A DNA stretch of 64,000 bases from Rhizobium sp. CC-YZS058 (GCF_034720595.1 NZ_JAYESJ010000001.1:374501-438500), one strand, 5' to 3'; shown: positions 26,427 through 36,294, numbered from the stretch's first letter. The notes: generated from the sequence alone by a model not told the origin. Numbers and translations are program-made.

Positions 26427-27199
26427 GCGGGGAGGGAGCCGGCCGGGTCACCGTCATCGGTACGGGGCCGGGCGATCCGCGGCAGATGACGCCGGAGGCT
26501 GGCGAGGCCGTGGCGCGGGCAACGCGGTTTTACGGCTATGGCCCCTATCTCGACCGGCTGACCCTGCGGCCCGACCAGTTGCGCATCGCCTCCGACAACC
26601 GCGAGGAGCTCGACCGCGCCAAGGCGGCGATCGAGGATGCGCTTCACGGCCATGAGGTCTGCGTCGTCTCCGGCGGCGATCCGGGGGTCTTTGCCATGGC
26701 GGCTGCCCTGTGCGAGGCGATCGACCATGGGCCGGAGGCCTGGAAGGGGGTCGGGTTCGAGGTCGTGCCGGGCGTCACCGCCATGCTCGCGGTCGCCGCG
26801 CGCATCGGCGCGCCACTCGGCCATGATTTCTGCGCGCTCTCGCTCTCCGACAATCTCAAGCCCTGGGCCGTGATCGAGCGGCGGCTTCGGCTTCTGGCCG
26901 AGGCGGGGCTCGTCATCGCCCTCTATAATCCGATCAGCCGCGCGCGGCCCTGGCAGCTTGGCGCGGCCTTCGAGGTGCTGCGCGCCGAGCTGGCGCCGTC
27001 CGTGCCGGTCATCTTCGGCCGTGCGGCCGGGCGGCCGGACGAGGCGATCCGCGTCGTGCCGCTCGGCGAGGCCGATCCGGCGCTGGCCGACATGGCGACC
27101 TGTGTCATCATCGGCTCGCCCGAAACCCGGCGCGTTGCCCGGCCGGGGCAGACGGATCTCGTCTACACGCCCCGCTTCTACGCAGGCCCGAGCACATGA
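26423..27199 (+). CDS. cobJ: Precorrin-3B C17-methyltransferase
   Basis: A 258-residue methyltransferase that methylates C17 and drives ring contraction to precorrin-4. It shows the motif VIGTGPGDPRQMTPEA, VCVVSGGDPGVFAMAA, and EVVPGVTAMLAVAARIGAPLGHDF followed by the CobJ-specific ALSLSDNLKPW and ALYNPISRARPW. It starts at a GTG overlapping the cobI stop. Its last 22 bases overlap the end of the opposite-strand cobK. Confidence 0.94.
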   Translation: MSGEGAGRVTVIGTGPGDPRQMTPEAGEAVARATRFYGYGPYLDRLTLRPDQLRIASDNREELDRAKAAIEDALHGHEVCVVSGGDPGVFAMAAALCEAIDHGPEAWKGVGFEVVPGVTAMLAVAARIGAPLGHDFCALSLSDNLKPWAVIERRLRLLAEAGLVIALYNPISRARPWQLGAAFEVLRAELAPSVPVIFGRAAGRPDEAIRVVPLGEADPALADMATCVIIGSPETRRVARPGQTDLVYTPRFYAGPST

Positions 27200-27933
27200 T
27201 CGGCAAAGGCCAGCACTTCGGCGATGCTCGACGCCTGGCGCAGCGCCGGCAGCGGCGGACGGCGGACCAGGATCACCGGCAGGCCCAGCCGCCGTGCGGC
27301 TGCGATCTTGCCATAGGTCGCCGCCCCGCCGCTGTTCTTGGCAACCACCACGTCGATGCCGTGGACGCGCAACAGCGCCTCTTCCTCCGCCTCGTCGAAG
27401 GGGCCGGTCGCAAGCAGGGTCTCGACGCGGGGCAGGGTCAGCGGCGGATCGACCGGGTCGACGCTGCGGATCAGATAGGCATGCTGGGGCGCGGCCTCGA
27501 AGGCGGCGGCCTCCTGCCGTCCGATCGCGAGAAAGACGCGCTTTCTCGCAGACCCGAGTGCCTCCACCGCCTGCACCACCATGTCTACCTCCTGCCACCG
27601 GTCGCCCGGCTGCGCCTGCCAGGCGGGGCGGGTCAGCTGGATTGCGGGCAGTCCGATCTCGGCCGCCGCCGTTGCCGCATGGGCGGAAATCCGCGCGGCG
27701 AAGGGATGGGTGGCAACGATCAGCAGCCGGATCCTGTTTTCCGCCAGGAAGCGTGCCAGTCCCTCCGCGCCGCCGAATCCGCCGATCCGGGTCGGCGTCG
27801 GCTGCGGCCGGGGCGATTGCGTACGGCCGGCGAGCGAGAGCAGCGGCGCACAGTCCGCACGTGCCGCAAGAGCCTCGGCAATTGCCCGGCTTTCCGTCGT
27901 GCCGCCCAGAATGAGCACCGGGTGTGGACCCAT
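27178..27933 (-). CDS. cobK: Precorrin-6A reductase
   Basis: A 251-residue NADPH-dependent reductase that reduces precorrin-6A to precorrin-6B. The CobK N-terminus VLILGGTTESRAIAEAL and the middle block ATHPFAARISAHAATAA are clear, as is FLAIGRQEAAAF and the C-terminal VAKNSGGAATYGKI. It is the only cob gene here on the minus strand. Its ATG (27933-27931) shares two bases with the ATG of cobL, and its 3' end overlaps cobJ, so it has no intergenic space at either side. The frame is open upstream, but that is antisense to cobL. Confidence 0.92.
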   Translation of the reverse strand: MGPHPVLILGGTTESRAIAEALAARADCAPLLSLAGRTQSPRPQPTPTRIGGFGGAEGLARFLAENRIRLLIVATHPFAARISAHAATAAAEIGLPAIQLTRPAWQAQPGDRWQEVDMVVQAVEALGSARKRVFLAIGRQEAAAFEAAPQHAYLIRSVDPVDPPLTLPRVETLLATGPFDEAEEEALLRVHGIDVVVAKNSGGAATYGKIAAARRLGLPVILVRRPPLPALRQASSIAEVLAFADHVLGPA

Positions 27934-29188
27934 GTCTGATCGCTCCGCATCCTCTCCGCAGCCCTGGCTGACCGTGGTCGGGCTCGGGGAAAACGGTCTA
28001 GCGGGTCTCGGCGCGGAGGCCAAGCAGGCGATTGCCGCGGCCAGCGTCGTCTTTGGCGGCGCCCGCCACCTGACCTTGGCAGGTGATCTCATCACCGGCA
28101 GGGCCGAAGCCTGGCTCAGCCCCTTCGAGCGGTCCATGGAGGCGGTGGCGGCGCTGCGCGGCACGCCGGTGACCGTGCTTGCCTCGGGCGATCCGTTTCT
28201 CCATGGGGTCGGCGTCACGCTCACCCGACGCATCGACCCAGCCGAAATGCACGTGATTCCGGCGCCCTCCGCCTTCAGCCTGGCCGCGGCCCGGCTCGGC
28301 TGGGCGCTTCAGCATACGGTTTGCCTGTCGCTCCATGGCCATCCGGTCTCGCTCATCCGTCCCCATCTTCACCCCAGCACCCGCATCCTGGCGCTGACCT
28401 CCGATGAAACCGGCCCGGCCGCCCTTGCCGCACTTTTGACGGATACCGGCTTCGGCCACTCCCGTCTGACGGTAATGGAGGCGCTGGGCGGGGCGCGCGA
28501 AAGGATAACGCGGAGCGAAGCCCGCTCTTACTCTCTGCCCGACTGTGACCCCCTGAACCTCTGCGCGGTGGAGGTCGTGGCCGGGCAAGGGGCTGCGGTC
28601 CTCAGCCTGGCGCCTGGTCTCGACGATGGCCTGTTCGAGCATGACGGTCAGATCACCAAGCGCGAGGTGCGGGCGCTGACGCTGTCGGCGCTGCGACCGC
28701 GGCGCGGCGCACTGCTGATCGATATCGGCGCCGGGTCGGGTTCAGTCGCGATCGAGTGGATGCTCGCGGATGTCAGTCTCAAGGCCATCGCCGTCGAAGC
28801 GGTGCCGGAGCGTGCCTCCCGCATCCGCCGCAATGCGGAGCGGTTCGGCGTTCCTGCTCTCTGCGTGGTCGAGGGAACGGCGCCGGAAGCGCTGGCCGGG
28901 CTCCCCGCACCGGATACGATCTTTCTCGGCGGCGGCGGCAGCGAGCCGGGCGTGATGGACGCCGCGCTGGCACTTCTTTTGCCCGGCGGGCGGCTGGTTG
29001 CCAATGCGGTGACGCTGGAGATGGAGGCCGTGCTTCTCGCCCGCCATGCCGCCCTCGGCGGATCGCTCTTGCGCATCGATCTTGCCCGGGCTTCTCCCGT
29101 CGGCAGCATGACCGGTTGGCGGCCCGCCATGCCGGTCACCCAATGGATCTACGACAAGCCATTGCCAGAGGAGGCCAGCCACCCATGA
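27932..29188 (+). CDS. cobL: Precorrin-6Y C5,15-methyltransferase (decarboxylating)
   Basis: A 418-residue bifunctional enzyme. The N-terminal half (about 1-200) is a CobE/CbiE-type methylase ([28 protein letters not shown]). The C-terminal half (about 215-400) is a CbiT-type Rossmann methyltransferase with [17 protein letters not shown] and [15 protein letters not shown]. It methylates C5 and C15 and decarboxylates the C12 acetate chain. The start at 27932 lies in the CATG shared with divergent cobK, so its ribosome binding site is inside cobK. It overlaps cobM by four bases. Confidence 0.93.
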   Translation: MSDRSASSPQPWLTVVGLGENGLAGLGAEAKQAIAAASVVFGGARHLTLAGDLITGRAEAWLSPFERSMEAVAALRGTPVTVLASGDPFLHGVGVTLTRRIDPAEMHVIPAPSAFSLAAARLGWALQHTVCLSLHGHPVSLIRPHLHPSTRILALTSDETGPAALAALLTDTGFGHSRLTVMEALGGARERITRSEARSYSLPDCDPLNLCAVEVVAGQGAAVLSLAPGLDDGLFEHDGQITKREVRALTLSALRPRRGALLIDIGAGSGSVAIEWMLADVSLKAIAVEAVPERASRIRRNAERFGVPALCVVEGTAPEALAGLPAPDTIFLGGGGSEPGVMDAALALLLPGGRLVANAVTLEMEAVLLARHAALGGSLLRIDLARASPVGSMTGWRPAMPVTQWIYDKPLPEEASHP

Positions 29189-29949
29189 CCGTTCATTTCA
29201 TCGGGGCTGGGCCGGGGGCCGCGGACCTCATCACCCTGCGTGGCCGCGATCTCATCGCCCGTTCGCCGGTCTGCCTCTATGCGGGCTCCATCGTCTCGCC
29301 GGACCTGCTCGCCTTCTGCCCGGAAGGCGCCCGCATCGTCGACACCGCACCCCTGTCGCTCGATGAGATCGAGGCGGAATATGTACGGGCCGAGGCCGAG
29401 GGCCAGGACGTGGCGCGGCTTCATTCCGGCGATCTTTCCGTCTGGAGTGCGGTGGCCGAGCAGATCCGCCGGCTGGAGGCCAGAGGCATTGCCTACACGC
29501 TGACCCCCGGCGTTCCGTCCTTCGCCGCTGCGGCGGCGGCGCTCCAGCGCGAACTTACCATTCCGGGCCTTGCCCAGAGTCTCGTGCTGACCCGCGTGTC
29601 GGGCCGTGCCTCGCCCATGCCGGCCGGGGAAACGCTGGCCGGGTTCGGCGCAACCGGTGCGACGCTGGCGATCCACCTCGCCATCCATGCGCTGCCGCAG
29701 GTGGTGGCGGAGCTGACGCCGCTTTATGGCGCAGACTGTCCGGTCGCCATCGTCGTCAAGGCAAGCTGGCCGGACGAGCGGGTGGTGCGCGGCACGCTGT
29801 CGAGCATCGAGGCGCAGGTGGCCGCCGAGCCGATCGAGCGCACGGCGCTCATTCTGGTCGGCCCGACGCTCGCCGCCGAAGGCTTCCGCGAAAGCGCCCT
29901 CTACGACGCCGCCTATCAGCGACGGTTCCGTGGCCGGGACGGGCTGTAG
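29185..29949 (+). CDS. cobM: Precorrin-4 C11-methyltransferase
   Basis: A 254-residue methyltransferase that adds the C11 methyl group to precorrin-4. The signature is [18 protein letters not shown], followed by [10 protein letters not shown], the [19 protein letters not shown] segment and [16 protein letters not shown]. It starts in the ATGA overlap with the cobL stop. It is the last gene of the cob block; the convergent Mrp operon ends only 20 bases away with no evident terminator between them. Confidence 0.94.
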   Translation: MTVHFIGAGPGAADLITLRGRDLIARSPVCLYAGSIVSPDLLAFCPEGARIVDTAPLSLDEIEAEYVRAEAEGQDVARLHSGDLSVWSAVAEQIRRLEARGIAYTLTPGVPSFAAAAAALQRELTIPGLAQSLVLTRVSGRASPMPAGETLAGFGATGATLAIHLAIHALPQVVAELTPLYGADCPVAIVVKASWPDERVVRGTLSSIEAQVAAEPIERTALILVGPTLAAEGFRESALYDAAYQRRFRGRDGL

Positions 29950-29969
29950 CACGACCCGCAACCGCCACC

Positions 29970-30359
29970 TCAGGTCGCGGCGTCCGGGTCGATATCGACA
30001 TCCGCCTCGGCCGTATGGGCCTTGCGCGGCACCTCCGTCGAGCCCTCGGCCCGATCCCGGTAGAGCGCGGCCTGGCTGAGCAGGGTCAATGACACCGGCG
30101 TGGTCAGCACCACGAAAAGGATGATCAGCACTTCGTGCAGGATGAAGCGGCTCTGCAGCACCAGGAAGGTGAGCATGGAGGCGAGCGCGATCAGCACCAC
30201 GCCGCCGCTGGTGGCGAGCGTCGGAGCGTGGATGCGTTCGTAGAAGCTGCGCAGGCGGATAAGCCCGAGCGCACCGACAAAGCTGATCAGCGCGCCGGCC
30301 AGAAGCAGGAGGCAGACCGGAACGGCTGCCCAGAGCGGCAGGTCGAGGATCGTGGTCAT
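29970..30359 (-). CDS. mnhG: Monovalent cation/H+ antiporter subunit G (MrpG/PhaG)
   Basis: A 129-residue membrane protein with three helices. The family signature GALGLIRLRSFYERIHAPTLATSGG is present across the first and second helices. The acidic C-terminal tail (about 30 residues, ending in DVDIDPDAAT) is cytoplasmic or periplasmic and poorly conserved. It is the last gene of the Mrp/Pha operon and overlaps subunit F by four bases. It is an essential accessory of the multi-subunit cation/proton antiporter. Confidence 0.93.
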   Translation of the reverse strand: MTTILDLPLWAAVPVCLLLLAGALISFVGALGLIRLRSFYERIHAPTLATSGGVVLIALASMLTFLVLQSRFILHEVLIILFVVLTTPVSLTLLSQAALYRDRAEGSTEVPRKAHTAEADVDIDPDAAT

Positions 30360-30637
30360 TCGATCACCTCGCCGCGCATCAGGAATTTGGCGAAGGCGAT
30401 GGTGGAAACGAAGCCGAGCAGGCCGATGGTCAAGGCCGCCTCGAAATAGAGCGTGTTGGCCGTGCGGATCGCGAAGGTGATGAGCATCAGCATGCCGGTG
30501 ATGTAGAGCGCATCGAGGCCGAGGATCCGGTCCTGCGCGCGCGGCCCGCGCACCATGCGCACCAGCGCGCAGAGCATGGCGGCGCCGATCAGGATCTGGG
30601 ACAGGAGGATCGACCAGATGATGAAGAGCTCGGTCAT
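30356..30637 (-). CDS. mnhF: Monovalent cation/H+ antiporter subunit F (MrpF/PhaF)
   Basis: A 93-residue protein with three membrane helices. The block VRMVRGPRAQDRILGLDALY, carrying the conserved Arg-Gly-Pro and Asp residues of MrpF, identifies it. It overlaps both its neighbours by four bases (ATGA), consistent with coupled translation and fixed stoichiometry in the complex. Confidence 0.93.
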   Translation of the reverse strand: MTELFIIWSILLSQILIGAAMLCALVRMVRGPRAQDRILGLDALYITGMLMLITFAIRTANTLYFEAALTIGLLGFVSTIAFAKFLMRGEVIE

Positions 30638-31122
30638 TCGAAGATCTCCTTCAGGAGCCGCTCATAGCGGTCGGTCACGATCGATTGCCAATCCTTGCCG
30701 TCGCGCGTGTCGAGCACATGCATGAGCAGGAGGTGGGTGCGCCTATCATACTCGATCCAGGCCGTGCCCGGCGCGGTGGTGAGGAAGATGGAGAGGAGCG
30801 CGATGGCATTCTCGTCTTCAAGCGTCAGCCGCAGCGTGACGAAGCTCGGCTCGGTGATCGGCTTGCGTCGGCTGACGAGCGTACGGAACACGGTGACGTT
30901 CGACTGCGCGATATCGACGAGCAGCGTGCCGAACAGCCGGAAGGCAGCGCCGATCCGGCGCAGGCGCGACTTGTGCGGCGTCAGGTTGGTCATCGCCCAG
31001 GCAAGCGAGATTGCAAGGACGCTGCCCAGCACGATCGCGCCGGGCGAGACCGACTGGTTGACCAGCAGCCAGAAGGCGAGCAGCGACAGCGAGAGAAGCG
31101 GGAAGGGGAACCAGTAGCGCAT
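30634..31122 (-). CDS. mnhE: Monovalent cation/H+ antiporter subunit E (MrpE/PhaE)
   Basis: A 162-residue protein. Two N-terminal membrane helices (about 5-45) are followed by a cytoplasmic alpha/beta domain with the MrpE pattern LLSIFLTTAPGTAWIEYD and LLMHVLDTRDG. Its ATG overlaps the stop of subunit D in the sequence TGATG. The frame continues upstream but that portion is antisense-free shadow of subunit D, so the ATG at 31122 is the start. Confidence 0.92.
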   Translation of the reverse strand: MRYWFPFPLLSLSLLAFWLLVNQSVSPGAIVLGSVLAISLAWAMTNLTPHKSRLRRIGAAFRLFGTLLVDIAQSNVTVFRTLVSRRKPITEPSFVTLRLTLEDENAIALLSIFLTTAPGTAWIEYDRRTHLLLMHVLDTRDGKDWQSIVTDRYERLLKEIFE

Positions 31123-32735
31123 CACGACCCTCCGTCGGGCAGGGTCGCCGGTTCCAGCACCCGTTCGATATAGCCTTGAGGCACATCGATCGCCCGGGCG
31201 GTAGCGGTCAGATAGCGCAGCACCGGCCCGGCCTCGAGCGTCAGGAACAGGCAGGCCGTGAGCAGCACCAGGACGGGTGTGATCTCGATCAGCCGCACCC
31301 GGGGGATCGTGCCTTCGATCGAGGTCCAGAAGGTGCGGATGCCGACCCGGGTCATGGCGATGAGGGTCGCAAGGCCGGAGAGGATGATCAGCGCGGTGAA
31401 GCCATAGTCCTGCCCGGCCAGCACCGGCCGGCTCGTGTCGTCGCCGGTAAACAGGCCATGCAGCAGCGCGAATTTGGCAAGGAAGCCCGACAGCGGCGGC
31501 AGGCCGGCCATCAGCATGGCACAGGCGACGAAGCAGAGGCCGAGCACGGCCAGCGTCCCCGGAACGGCGGTGGAGATTTCCTGCTCCAGCTGGTCCTCGT
31601 CGATCTCGCCATAGGCTTCCATCGTTACGGCCAGAACGTCCGCGCCGGCATCGCGCGCCCGCTCGACCAGCTCGATCAGCAGGAAGAAGGCAGAAATGCC
31701 GAGGGTGGAGGAGAGGAGATAGAAGAGCATGCCCGGCAGCACGGCGGATTCGCCAAGCCCGATCGCCGCCATCAGCGAGCCGGAGGAGACGAGCACGTAA
31801 TAGCCGGCAAGCCGGCCCATCGCCTGGGAGGCGAGCACGCCGATCGTTCCGAAGGTGATGGTCGCAAAGCCGCCATAAAGCAGCACGTCTTGGCCGAAGC
31901 CCTGCGAGGCGCCGGCGGCATTGCCGAACAGCAGCACCGAGAGGCGGAGCAGAATATAGACGCCGACCTTCGTCAGGATAGCGAAGATGGCGGCCACGGG
32001 CGGTACGGCCGCCGAATAGGCGGCCGGCAGCCAGAAGCCGAGCGGCCACATGCCGGCCTTGACCAGGAAGGCGACGCCGAGCACGGCAGCGCCGGTCTGC
32101 ATCAGCATGCGGTTTTCGGCACTCAGGTCAGGAATGCGCAGCGCGAGATCCGCCATGTTCAGCGTTCCCGCCGCGCCATAGATCAACGAGACGCCGATGA
32201 GGAAGAGCGAGGAGGCCGCAAGGTTGACGGCGATATAGTGCAGCCCTGCCTTTACGCGCGCCGGGCCCGAGCCATGCAGCAGAAGGCCATAGGAGGCGGC
32301 GAGCATGATCTCGAAGAAGACGAAGAGGTTGAACAGATCGCCTGTCAGAAAGGCGCCGTTGACCCCGACCAGCATGAACTGGAACAGCGAATGGAAGTGG
32401 AACCCTGCCTTGTGCCAGCGCGCCATGGAAAACATCTGGGCTGCGAGCGCCATCAGCGTCGTCAGCGCGATCATGACCGCCGAAAGCCGGTCGAGAACGA
32501 GAACGATGCCATAGGGGGCCGGCCAGTTGCCGAGGCGGTAGACGAGTGTGCTGCCGTCGACCGCCGTGGCCGCAATCGTCATCAGCGTGATGGCGATGAG
32601 AAACAGGATCAGGCTGGAGACGAAGGCGATGGTGCCCTTCATCATCCGGTTCCGGTCGTTGAGCGGAATGAGAACCGCAGCCGTGATGAACGGCAGCAGG
32701 ATCGGCGCGATAATCAGATGGCTCGCCCAGCTCAT
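31122..32735 (-). CDS. mnhD: Monovalent cation/H+ antiporter subunit D (MrpD/PhaD)
   Basis: A 537-residue polytopic protein of the complex I antiporter family (NuoL/M/N-like), with about 14 helices. Conserved proton-path features include the Glu in LFNLFVFFEIMLAASYGLLLHG and the Lys in GVAFLVKAGMWPLGFWLP. An internal loop of about 40 residues (DVLAVTMEAYGEIDEDQLEQ) is acidic. It overlaps subunit C by four bases and subunit E by one. With subunit A it forms the ion-translocating core. Confidence 0.94.
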   Translation of the reverse strand: MSWASHLIIAPILLPFITAAVLIPLNDRNRMMKGTIAFVSSLILFLIAITLMTIAATAVDGSTLVYRLGNWPAPYGIVLVLDRLSAVMIALTTLMALAAQMFSMARWHKAGFHFHSLFQFMLVGVNGAFLTGDLFNLFVFFEIMLAASYGLLLHGSGPARVKAGLHYIAVNLAASSLFLIGVSLIYGAAGTLNMADLALRIPDLSAENRMLMQTGAAVLGVAFLVKAGMWPLGFWLPAAYSAAVPPVAAIFAILTKVGVYILLRLSVLLFGNAAGASQGFGQDVLLYGGFATITFGTIGVLASQAMGRLAGYYVLVSSGSLMAAIGLGESAVLPGMLFYLLSSTLGISAFFLLIELVERARDAGADVLAVTMEAYGEIDEDQLEQEISTAVPGTLAVLGLCFVACAMLMAGLPPLSGFLAKFALLHGLFTGDDTSRPVLAGQDYGFTALIILSGLATLIAMTRVGIRTFWTSIEGTIPRVRLIEITPVLVLLTACLFLTLEAGPVLRYLTATARAIDVPQGYIERVLEPATLPDGGS

Positions 32736-33073
32736 CGCCCCTCCCGCCCGTCGACATGGTCGTTGCCGGTCAGGCCGCGCGAGGCAAGCAGCACGACGAG
32801 GAAGAGCGCCGTCATGGCGAAGCCGATGACGATCGCGGTCAGGACTAGCGCCTGGGGCAGCGGGTCCGTATGCGTCAGAAGCCCGCCGGCCCCGCCCTTT
32901 TCCAGAACCGGCGCCGCATCGACACGCAGCCGCCCCATGCTGAAGATGAAGAGATTGACCGCGTAGGAAAGCAGCGCCAGGCCGATGACGACCTGGTAGG
33001 TGCGCGGGCGGAAGAGCAGCCAGACGCCCGAAGCGGTCAGAACGCCGATCCCGGCGGAAAGAACGAGTTCCAT
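32732..33073 (-). CDS. mnhC: Monovalent cation/H+ antiporter subunit C (MrpC/PhaC)
   Basis: A 113-residue NuoK-like protein with three helices. The sequence YQVVIGLALLSYAVNLFIFSMG and DPLPQALVLTAIVIGFAMTAL are family hallmarks. It overlaps the fused AB gene by one base and subunit D by four, in the middle of the Mrp operon. Confidence 0.94.
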   Translation of the reverse strand: MELVLSAGIGVLTASGVWLLFRPRTYQVVIGLALLSYAVNLFIFSMGRLRVDAAPVLEKGGAGGLLTHTDPLPQALVLTAIVIGFAMTALFLVVLLASRGLTGNDHVDGREGR

Positions 33074-35970
33074 CAGCGGAGCTCCTTGGCCAGGCGCGCG
33101 CTGCGCATGCTGGCGCGCGAGGTGCGCACCGATTGGTGGGCGAGCGCGATCAGGATCAGCACGGTCGCGCCGAGCACGAGCGAGAAGACGCCGAGATCGA
33201 AGAGAATGGCGCTTGCGAGCGGAATTTTCCCGACGATCGGCAGGTCCGCATAGTGCGAGTGCGAGGTGAGGAAGGGATAGCCGAACGCCCAGGAGCCGAG
33301 GCCCGTGGCGGTGGAGACCAGGAGGCCGATGCTCATCCAGCGCAGGGGATGGATGCGCAGCCGCTCCTCCACCCAGCGCGTGCCGCCCGCCATATATTGA
33401 AGGATGAAGCCGATCGACATGGCGATCCCGGCCGCGAAGCCGCCTCCCGGCAGGTCATGGCCGCGGAAGAACAGGAAGGCGGCGAACATGCCGATGACCG
33501 GGAACATCCAGCGCATGACCACGCTCGGGACGAACAGATACTCCGCAACGCTCTCGCCGCTTGCCCGGTCGGGATGCTTGTCGTCGAAGGCATTCTGGAT
33601 GCGCTGCTGCTCCGGCGCGTCGAGACTTTCCTCGGCGGGGCGGAAGCGCAGGAGCAGGGCGAAGACAGTGAGCGCGACGATGGCCAGCACGGCGATCTCG
33701 CCGAACGTGTCGAAGCCGCGGAAATCGACGAGCGTCACATTGACCACATTCGTGCCGCCGCCCTCCGAATAGGCCCGCTCCAGGAAGAAGCTGGAGATGG
33801 TCTCCGGCAGCGGCCGGGTCATCACCGTGTAGGAAATCAGCATCATGCCGAGACCGGCGATGACGGCAACGCCGAGATCGCGCAGGCGGCGCAGCCGCAC
33901 GGCGAAGGTCATGTCGGCCGGCTCATCGGTTTCGAACCGTTTCGGCAGCCAGCGAAGCCCGAGCAGGATGAGCACGGTGGTGACGATTTCGACCAGGAGC
34001 TGCGTGACGGCAAGATCGGGCGCGGAAAGCCAGATGAAGGTGATGCAGGTGACGAGCCCGGCACCGCCGAGCAGGATGAGCGCCGCCAGCCGGTGGAACT
34101 TCGCCTGGTAGGCCGCGCCGATGGCGCAGGCGATGCCGATCGCCCAGATCAGCGCGAAACCGGGGTCGATGTTGCGCACCACGAAGGGGGCGGGCGTGAA
34201 GCCCTGCATCAGGAGCGGCGTCGCGCCGGCAGCCACGGACACGAAGAGCAAGACGCGCAGTTGCGGCTGCAGCCGGCGCGTGCCGGCATGGGATTCGATC
34301 CAGCGCGCCCATTTCCAGGAAACGGTGACGAGCACGCGCTCGAAGATGCGCTGCCCTTTCAGCCGGCGGAAATAGGGCGGGCCCTCGACGCTGGTCTTCA
34401 GATAGCCGCGCATGAGGATGTAGAGCCCGATGCCGCCGATAAGCGCGAAGATGCTCATGAACAGCGGCAGGTTCCAGCCGTGCCAGACCGACAGGCTATA
34501 GGGCGGCGTCTGGGCACCGAGGACCGAGATGACCGCCGTGTGAAGGAAGGGCCCGACCGTCAGCCCCGGGATGACGCCGACCAGAAGGCAGGCGAAAACC
34601 AGGAATTCGACCGGCGCGCGCATGAAATGCGGCGGCTCGTGCGGGCTCTTCGGCAGATCCGTCGCTTCCGGCCCGAAGAAGACCGCATAGATGAAGCGCA
34701 GCGAATAGGTGACCGAGAACAGGCTGGCGAGCGTCGCCACATAAGGGGTGATCGTGTCGAGCAGATTGACCTGATGGGTCTCGATCGCCTCGGCGAAGAA
34801 CATTTCCTTGGACAGGAAGCCGTTGAGCAGCGGTACGCCGGCCATGGCGGCACTCGCCACCATGGCGAGCGTGGCGGTGATCGGCATGTGTTTGAGCAAG
34901 CCGCTTAGCCGCCGCATGTCGCGCGTTCCGGTCTCGTGGTCGATAATGCCGGCCGCCATGAACAGCGAGGCCTTGAAGGTCGCGTGGTTGAGCGTGTGGA
35001 AGATGGCGGCAACGGCGGCGAGCGGGCTGCCGAGGCTGAGCAGCGTGACGATGAGGCCGAGATGGCTGATGGTCGAATAGGCGAGAAGGCCTTTGAGGTC
35101 CTGCTGGAAGATGGCGAAGAAGGCGCCGAGCAGCAACGTGCTGAGCCCCGCAAGTCCTACGATCCAGAACCAGGATTCCGTGCCCGCCATCACCGGCCAG
35201 AACCGGGTCAGAAGGAAGATGCCGGCTTTGACCAGCGTGGCGGAATGAAGGAAGGCCGAAACCGGGGTCGGCGCCGCCATGGCTTGTGGCAGCCAGAAGT
35301 GGAAGGGGAACTGCGCGCTCTTGGTCAGCGCTCCGAGCAGGATCAGCACGAGGATCGGCAGGTAGAGCGGATGGGTGCGGATCGTATCGCCGGAGGCCAG
35401 CACCACGTCGAGGTCGTAGCTGCCGACGACATGGCCGATCAGCATGAGCCCGACCAGAAGGCAGAGGCCGCCCGTGCCGGTGATGGTCAGCGCCATGCGC
35501 GCGCCTTCGCGTGCGGCGGCGTTCTGGTGCCAGTAGCCGATCAGCAGGAAGGAAACGATGCTGGTCAGCTCCCAGAAGATGGCGAGCAGGATCAGGTTTC
35601 CGGAAACGACCAGGCCAAGCATGGCGCCCATGAAGGCCAGGAACAGCGAGAAGAAACGCGGAACGGGGTCGCTTGCCGACATGTAGTAGCGGGCATAGAC
35701 GACGACGAGCAGGGCGATGGCGCTGATCAGGCCGCTGAAGAGCCAGGCAAACCCATCCATGCGGAAGGTCAGGTTCAGTCCCGCTTCCGGCATCCAGGCC
35801 AGCTCGACCTTGAGCACTCGCCCTTCGATGACGAAGACGTAGAGCGCGGCGGTGATCGCCAGGCAGAGAAAGGCGACGATGCCTGCAAACCAGGCCGAGG
35901 CATTGCCCTTCTCTCTCGGAATGAAGATGGCGACGAGGCTTCCCGCAAAGGGTGCGAGCACGAGAAGCAC
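33073..35970 (-). CDS. mnhA: Monovalent cation/H+ antiporter, fused subunits A and B (PhaAB/MrpAB)
   Basis: A 965-residue protein. About residues 1-780 are the NuoL-like MrpA subunit: the Glu in LAIFWELTSIVSFLLIGYW, the Lys in LLGALTKSAQFPFHFWLP, and the buried His in LNHATFKASLFM. The last 170 residues are MrpB, with the hallmark FRGHDLPGGGFAAGIAMS. The fusion is the normal rhizobial form. The start is doubtful: the GTG at 35970 has no ribosome binding site, and no ATG, GTG or TTG exists between it and an in-frame stop upstream; an ATC 18 bases before would give the N-terminus AQTLLVLLVLAPFAG. It helps with pH, sodium or potassium stress. Confidence 0.92.
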   Translation of the reverse strand: MLLVLAPFAGSLVAIFIPREKGNASAWFAGIVAFLCLAITAALYVFVIEGRVLKVELAWMPEAGLNLTFRMDGFAWLFSGLISAIALLVVVYARYYMSASDPVPRFFSLFLAFMGAMLGLVVSGNLILLAIFWELTSIVSFLLIGYWHQNAAAREGARMALTITGTGGLCLLVGLMLIGHVVGSYDLDVVLASGDTIRTHPLYLPILVLILLGALTKSAQFPFHFWLPQAMAAPTPVSAFLHSATLVKAGIFLLTRFWPVMAGTESWFWIVGLAGLSTLLLGAFFAIFQQDLKGLLAYSTISHLGLIVTLLSLGSPLAAVAAIFHTLNHATFKASLFMAAGIIDHETGTRDMRRLSGLLKHMPITATLAMVASAAMAGVPLLNGFLSKEMFFAEAIETHQVNLLDTITPYVATLASLFSVTYSLRFIYAVFFGPEATDLPKSPHEPPHFMRAPVEFLVFACLLVGVIPGLTVGPFLHTAVISVLGAQTPPYSLSVWHGWNLPLFMSIFALIGGIGLYILMRGYLKTSVEGPPYFRRLKGQRIFERVLVTVSWKWARWIESHAGTRRLQPQLRVLLFVSVAAGATPLLMQGFTPAPFVVRNIDPGFALIWAIGIACAIGAAYQAKFHRLAALILLGGAGLVTCITFIWLSAPDLAVTQLLVEIVTTVLILLGLRWLPKRFETDEPADMTFAVRLRRLRDLGVAVIAGLGMMLISYTVMTRPLPETISSFFLERAYSEGGGTNVVNVTLVDFRGFDTFGEIAVLAIVALTVFALLLRFRPAEESLDAPEQQRIQNAFDDKHPDRASGESVAEYLFVPSVVMRWMFPVIGMFAAFLFFRGHDLPGGGFAAGIAMSIGFILQYMAGGTRWVEERLRIHPLRWMSIGLLVSTATGLGSWAFGYPFLTSHSHYADLPIVGKIPLASAILFDLGVFSLVLGATVLILIALAHQSVRTSRASMRSARLAKELR

Positions 35971-36294
35971 GAGAAGGGTCTGCGCGATGTCGATCGGTCT
36001 GGATCCTGCTGTTCAATCGGGTCTGGTCCTGCCCGGTAGAGGCAGGGAGGGGGAGGCTCTGCTGCGCAGGGTGGATCCACCCCGGTCGAGGGCGCCTGTT
36101 GTGGTTTATGAAGGCTTTCGAGGCACCTGCCAACCCGCAAAGCCCCATATAGACGCCATGTTTCTTAGATCCAGTCTCACATTCGACGTGACTGAAACAA
36201 AGACGGGTCTTGACCAAGGTTCGGACATGTTTCGATACGCATCGGGCGCGCGCGGCCGCTGTGTTTTTGTTGGACGGCGCAGTATGGTCGCCTC

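Noticed and set aside
31176..34908. Two long plus-strand frames opposite the Mrp operon
   Set aside because: Rich in His, Gln, Asp and Arg, as antisense of membrane-protein codons always is; no domain is visible.
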